Assembly: GCA_946887155.1 (NCBI GenBank)
Contig: CAMPKM010000108.1
Location: forward strand, 1 to 8,275
Length of the DNA stretch: 8,275 nucleotides
Source of the DNA: an uncultured Gemmatimonadota bacterium
Lineage (GTDB): Bacteria; Gemmatimonadota; Gemmatimonadetes; Gemmatimonadales; Gemmatimonadaceae
Reading direction: 5' to 3'
Part shown: positions 5,515 through 8,275 of the stretch, piece after piece
Layout of the letters: every line of letters starts with the position of its first letter
How positions within the stretch are numbered: position 1 is the stretch's first letter
The notes under the pieces: model-generated
Databases searched by the model: none
What the model saw: only the letters and a program-made list of their open reading frames with translations
What the model was told of the DNA's origin: nothing
Translations under genes and position numbers: made by a program

Positions 5515-7362
5515 TTACCGCACGTTCCCCTTTGGCCCGCGATACAGCCACTGCGTCTGGTAGTCGCGCGTCAGTGGTGCGTTAATGATCATGGCGCGGA
5601 CCATTTCGACCGGCATCGCGCCGCCCTTCAGCACCGCATCGTGGAACGCCTTGTTCGTCATGCGTCCGGAACCGACGAGTTCCTGGTGAAGCGACCGGAA
5701 CTGCAGGCCACCCATCATGTACGCGAGCTGGTACAGGGGCGGGTACGTGCCCAGGAAACTGCGGCGCACTTCGGCTTCCGCGTTGGCGCGTTCATGACCG
5801 ACCCGGTCCACGAGATAGTCAATCGCCTCCTGCGGCGTCATCGTGCCGAGGTGGAACCCTAACGAGAAGATGATCCGGGCCGAGCGGTGCATGCGCCAGA
5901 AGAGGGCGCCCACGCGATCTTCCGGCGTGGCGTTGAAGCCCTGGTCCCAGAGCAGCATTTCCCAGTAGAGCGCCCAGCCTTCGGTCCAGAACGGCGTGCC
6001 GAAGGCGCCGCGCCGGTGCGACTGGTAGCGCGAATTCATGAAGCCCTGCAGGTGGTGCCCGGGGATCAACTCGTGGTGCACCGTCGCATGCGAGAGATAC
6101 GGGCTGTTGCCGCGCATGCTCATCATCTTCTCTTCGTGCGTCATGCCGTCGGTCGGGTACGACACCTGAATGGTTTCGCCGCCCAGGAAGAACGGGCTGA
6201 CGCGCTGGCGTTCCGGCGACATCATCTCGATGCGCCAGATGTCGCGCGCGAGCGGGGGCACCGTCACCAGGTCCTTCTTCTCGACGAAGTCGATCGCCTC
6301 GAATGCAAGACGGCGAATCAGCTCCGGCTGCTCGCCAGGCGGCACGTACTCTTCCTTCACCTTGTCGAGCGCCGCCTTCCAGTTGTCGCCGAATCCGAGT
6401 TCCTTCGCCGCCTTCTTCATCTCGGCTTCGCTCCACGCGAATTCGATCTCGGCGATCTTGATGAGGTCTTCCGGATCGTAGGCAATCATTTCATCGCGCA
6501 GGTCGGCGATGATGGCGTCGCGGCCGATCGGGTCACCGATGATCGGATCGGGCTGACCGGTGCGGAACCCGACGATCCGCTCGCGCAACGTCTTGTGGTA
6601 CGCGGTCATCAGCGAGTCCGCCTTCTTGTACGGATCGCGCGCCCACCAGGTGAAGAGTGGATCGTAGCCCGAGTAGAAATCGTACCAGCTCTTGAGGTCG
6701 GCCTTGAGGTCGTTGATCAACTCGGCGGACCGATGGGCCACGACCTTGTTGACCTTGAGCGGCGCAAAATCACCGTTGCCGTTCTGGGCCTTCTGTGCAG
6801 AGGCCCGGGTTGAATCAGACGACTGAAGCCCTGCGACGACGGCCTTCGACACGTCAGCGATCTTCTTGCTCAGGCTTACGAGTGAAAGCGCGGCCTTCTG
6901 CGGGTCGATTTTCTCCATGCGCCGGCGAGCGTCGACGAACATGAAGATGTCATTCCCGAACGGAACCACCGGCGCCGACTCGGCCCATTGCTTCTCTTCG
7001 CGGTCGAGCAGAGACAGGGAATGGCGGAGCGAGTGGTTCATCAGGATGTAGTCGATCTTTCCCTGCTGGCTGAGCCCGTTGAAGTCGAGCTCGCGGAGCC
7101 GGGATTGCCACCCTTTGTAATATTCACGGAAGCGTTCGCGACGTGCGGGCGCGAATTCGACGTTCCAGCGGCGCCCAAGCGCATTTTCGTCAGCCGTGAA
7201 GCGGTTGACGATGTCCCGCATCTCGCTTTCCGTGCCTTTGGCACCCAGAAGCTGGGAAAGCACGGGGACATACTGAGCACCGTCGACACCTGTCTGGAGC
7301 GTGGTGTTCTGGGCGCCGAGGGGCAGGGCGATCAGTAGGAGGAGGAGGGCGTAACGCTTCAT
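5515..7362 (-). CDS. Secreted DUF885-family zinc metallohydrolase
   Basis: A 615-residue protein of normal DUF885 length. It begins with a Sec signal peptide (MKR, then a hydrophobic run at 5-15, with likely cleavage near GAQ at 16-18). It has no lipobox Cys, so it is probably soluble in the periplasm or exported. The diagnostic motif HHELIPGHH (429-437) supplies His430, Glu431 and His436. It is followed by TEGWALYWE (460-468), where Glu461 or Glu468 is the likely further ligand or active-site residue. The fold is largely helical and resembles M3/M32-type zincins. DUF885 proteins are regarded as probable carboxypeptidase-like or dipeptide hydrolases, but the substrate cannot be read from sequence. 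Nothing is broken; this should be an active enzyme. A longer GTG start at 7389 exists. The ATG at 7362 is preferred because the signal peptide begins there, and GAGG lies 5 nt upstream. It is divergent from msrA across 152 bp. Confidence 0.88.
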   Translation of the reverse strand: MKRYALLLLLIALPLGAQNTTLQTGVDGAQYVPVLSQLLGAKGTESEMRDIVNRFTADENALGRRWNVEFAPARRERFREYYKGWQSRLRELDFNGLSQQGKIDYILMNHSLRHSLSLLDREEKQWAESAPVVPFGNDIFMFVDARRRMEKIDPQKAALSLVSLSKKIADVSKAVVAGLQSSDSTRASAQKAQNGNGDFAPLKVNKVVAHRSAELINDLKADLKSWYDFYSGYDPLFTWWARDPYKKADSLMTAYHKTLRERIVGFRTGQPDPIIGDPIGRDAIIADLRDEMIAYDPEDLIKIAEIEFAWSEAEMKKAAKELGFGDNWKAALDKVKEEYVPPGEQPELIRRLAFEAIDFVEKKDLVTVPPLARDIWRIEMMSPERQRVSPFFLGGETIQVSYPTDGMTHEEKMMSMRGNSPYLSHATVHHELIPGHHLQGFMNSRYQSHRRGAFGTPFWTEGWALYWEMLLWDQGFNATPEDRVGALFWRMHRSARIIFSLGFHLGTMTPQEAIDYLVDRVGHERANAEAEVRRSFLGTYPPLYQLAYMMGGLQFRSLHQELVGSGRMTNKAFHDAVLKGGAMPVEMVRAMIINAPLTRDYQTQWLYRGPKGNVR

Positions 7363-7466
7363 TAGAGCCTCAGGTTGGAACCGAATCACGGAATTCTGGC
7401 CTGATGTAGTGACCGGCGGAAGACGCTGGCACGGACGTGTTCCGCTCGAAGCCCGCGTCGCAGGCG

Positions 7467-7513
7467 GTCACAATTTCACGACTTCACGACCTCACGATTA
7501 ACGATCTCACTCA
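7467..7513 (+). repeat. 8-bp tandem repeat array ahead of msrA
   Basis: Consecutive units GTCACAAT (7467-7474), TTCACGAC (7475-7482), TTCACGAC (7483-7490), CTCACGAT (7491-7498), a shortened TAACGAT (7499-7505) and CTCACTCA (7506-7513) follow the consensus NTCACRAY. The array ends one base before the msrA ATG and occupies the place where a Shine-Dalgarno would be. The rest of the 152-bp divergent gap (7363-7466) shows no convincing promoter. The array may be a repeat-expansion product, a protein-binding site or an unstructured translation leader. Its function is unknown. Confidence 0.7.
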
Positions 7514-7514
7514 T

Positions 7515-8039
7515 ATGGAAAAAGCAACCTTGGCCGGCGGCTGCTTCTGGTGTCTCGAAGCGGTCTATCAGGAAGTCGATGGTGTCACAAAGATCGAGTC
7601 GGGTTACGCCGGCGGTCACGTGCCCAGCCCTTCATATGAAGCGGTGAGCACGGGCACGACTGGTCACGCCGAGGTGGTGCAGCTCGAGTTCGACCCGGCG
7701 AAGGTGAGTTACCGGGAACTGCTCGAGGTTTTCTTCGCGATCCACGATCCGACCACGTTGAACCGTCAGGGGAATGACATCGGGCCGCAGTACCGGTCCG
7801 CGATCTTCTGGCACGACGAGAAGCAGCGCGACACCGCGCGCGAGGTCATTGCCGCGTTCACGGCCGACGGCGCGTTCAGCGACCCGATCGTGACCGAGGT
7901 GACGCAGCTCGATCGCTTCTGGCCGGGCGAGGCATACCACCAGAACTACTATCGCCAGCACACCGAGCAGCCATACTGCTCGTTCGTGATCTCGCCGAAA
8001 CTGTCGAAATTCAGGAAGAAGTTCGCCAAGAAGGCCTGA
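7515..8039 (+). CDS. msrA: Peptide methionine sulfoxide reductase MsrA
   Basis: A 174-residue MsrA, which reduces the S-epimer of methionine sulfoxide in proteins and free methionine, repairing oxidative damage with electrons from thioredoxin. The hallmark GCFWC motif lies at 9-13, with catalytic Cys10 and a second Cys13. GHAE (50-53), DIGPQYRS (88-95) and the YHQNYY block (141-146) form the rest of the active site, and Cys155 in QPYCSF is a candidate resolving cysteine. No signal peptide is present from this start, so the protein should be cytosolic. The ATG at 7515 is chosen because family members begin a few residues before GCFWC. A GTG at 7437 would add 26 residues encoded mostly by the octamer array and is unlikely. 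There is no recognisable Shine-Dalgarno. The MsrB partner is not fused or adjacent in this window. The gene converges on the next one with a 14-bp gap. Confidence 0.95.
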   Translation: MEKATLAGGCFWCLEAVYQEVDGVTKIESGYAGGHVPSPSYEAVSTGTTGHAEVVQLEFDPAKVSYRELLEVFFAIHDPTTLNRQGNDIGPQYRSAIFWHDEKQRDTAREVIAAFTADGAFSDPIVTEVTQLDRFWPGEAYHQNYYRQHTEQPYCSFVISPKLSKFRKKFAKKA

Positions 8040-8053
8040 CGATTTCCGCCATG

Positions 8054-8275
8054 CTACGGTGATGGACTGAAGCGTTTGAAAAAGTCAGCGGCGTCCATGA
8101 GCGGCATGTGCTGCGCCCCGATCTTCGTGGGCGAGAGGCGAAGCGCACGCAGGGTTGCCGCCACGTCGCGCGCGTAAGGCGACGTGGCACCGTTCTGGAT
8201 GTAATCGCCGGCCCAGAAAAAGCCTTCACCCGGCAGCCACGCTCCAACGGCGCCTTCGGTGGAATGGCCGTGCAT
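8054..8275 (-). CDS. Metallo-beta-lactamase-fold hydrolase, C-terminal part (truncated by window)
   Basis: The visible 73 residues are the C-terminal end of a protein that continues past the window edge. The Met at 8275 is therefore probably internal. The pattern fits the end of a metallo-beta-lactamase fold: HGHSTEGAVGAWLP with a candidate metal-binding His near the edge, FWAGDYIQN with the conserved bridging Asp, and IGAQHMPLM with the terminal His ligand. The N-terminal HxHxDH motif that would prove the family lies outside the window. The substrate is unknown, and these folds hydrolyse thioesters, lactones, nucleic acids and beta-lactams, so no resistance role should be assumed. Its TAG stop is 14 bp from the msrA stop, with no terminator between. 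Confidence 0.65.
   Translation of the reverse strand: MHGHSTEGAVGAWLPGEGFFWAGDYIQNGATSPYARDVAATLRALRLSPTKIGAQHMPLMDAADFFKRFSPSP

Noticed and set aside
5887..6813. 308-residue + strand open frame
   Set aside because: It lies wholly antisense to the DUF885 gene, whose motifs are intact. Composition is that of a GC-rich shadow frame.
7467..7513. Short CRISPR array
   Set aside because: Units are 8 bp and contiguous, with no spacers. This is a tandem repeat.

Overview
The window is a GC-rich, gene-dense stretch of bacterial chromosome. It holds six complete protein genes and the 3' part of a seventh. I see no RNA genes, insertion sequences, phage genes or CRISPR. The mix of secreted zinc peptidases (DUF885, M42) with other housekeeping and stress genes, the M48-like membrane protein, the near absence of A/T-ending Leu codons and a possible leaderless start would fit Gemmatimonadota, with Acidobacteriota as an alternative. 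This assignment is an inference from general character, not from a marker gene.

Layout. (1) 84-1574 (+): a multi-pass membrane protein with the M48/HtpX peptidase fold, but with the zinc site destroyed. (2) 1571-3628 (-): a secreted M42-type aminopeptidase made of two tandem M42-like domains, the first without catalytic residues and the second intact. Genes 1 and 2 converge, and their stop codons share four bases. (3) 3686-4138 (+): a MarR-family repressor transcribed away from gene 2. A 57-bp gap with overlapping -10-like elements separates them, so the repressor may control both. (4) 4283-5398 (-): a bacterial eRF1-like (baeRF) protein with a strong ribosome binding site and no visible GGQ loop. 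(5) 5515-7362 (-): a secreted DUF885 zinc-dependent hydrolase with an intact HExxPGH motif. (6) 7515-8039 (+): peptide methionine sulfoxide reductase MsrA, with an array of 8-bp repeats running up to its start codon. (7) 8054-8275 (-): the C-terminal end of a metallo-beta-lactamase-fold hydrolase that continues beyond the window.

Themes. Two peptidases are secreted (M42 and DUF885), which suggests a lifestyle of digesting proteins outside the cytoplasm. MsrA and the eRF1-like protein belong to protein and translation stress responses. Twice in under 4 kb a peptidase fold has lost its catalytic residues: the whole M48-like protein, and the first half of the M42 protein. Non-coding points of interest are the octamer array before msrA, a three-copy 8-bp repeat forming alternative hairpins between DUF885 and the eRF1-like gene, and the restriction of the rare Leu codon TTA to one sequence context. 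No single new multi-gene system is evident; the novelty lies in these individual features.
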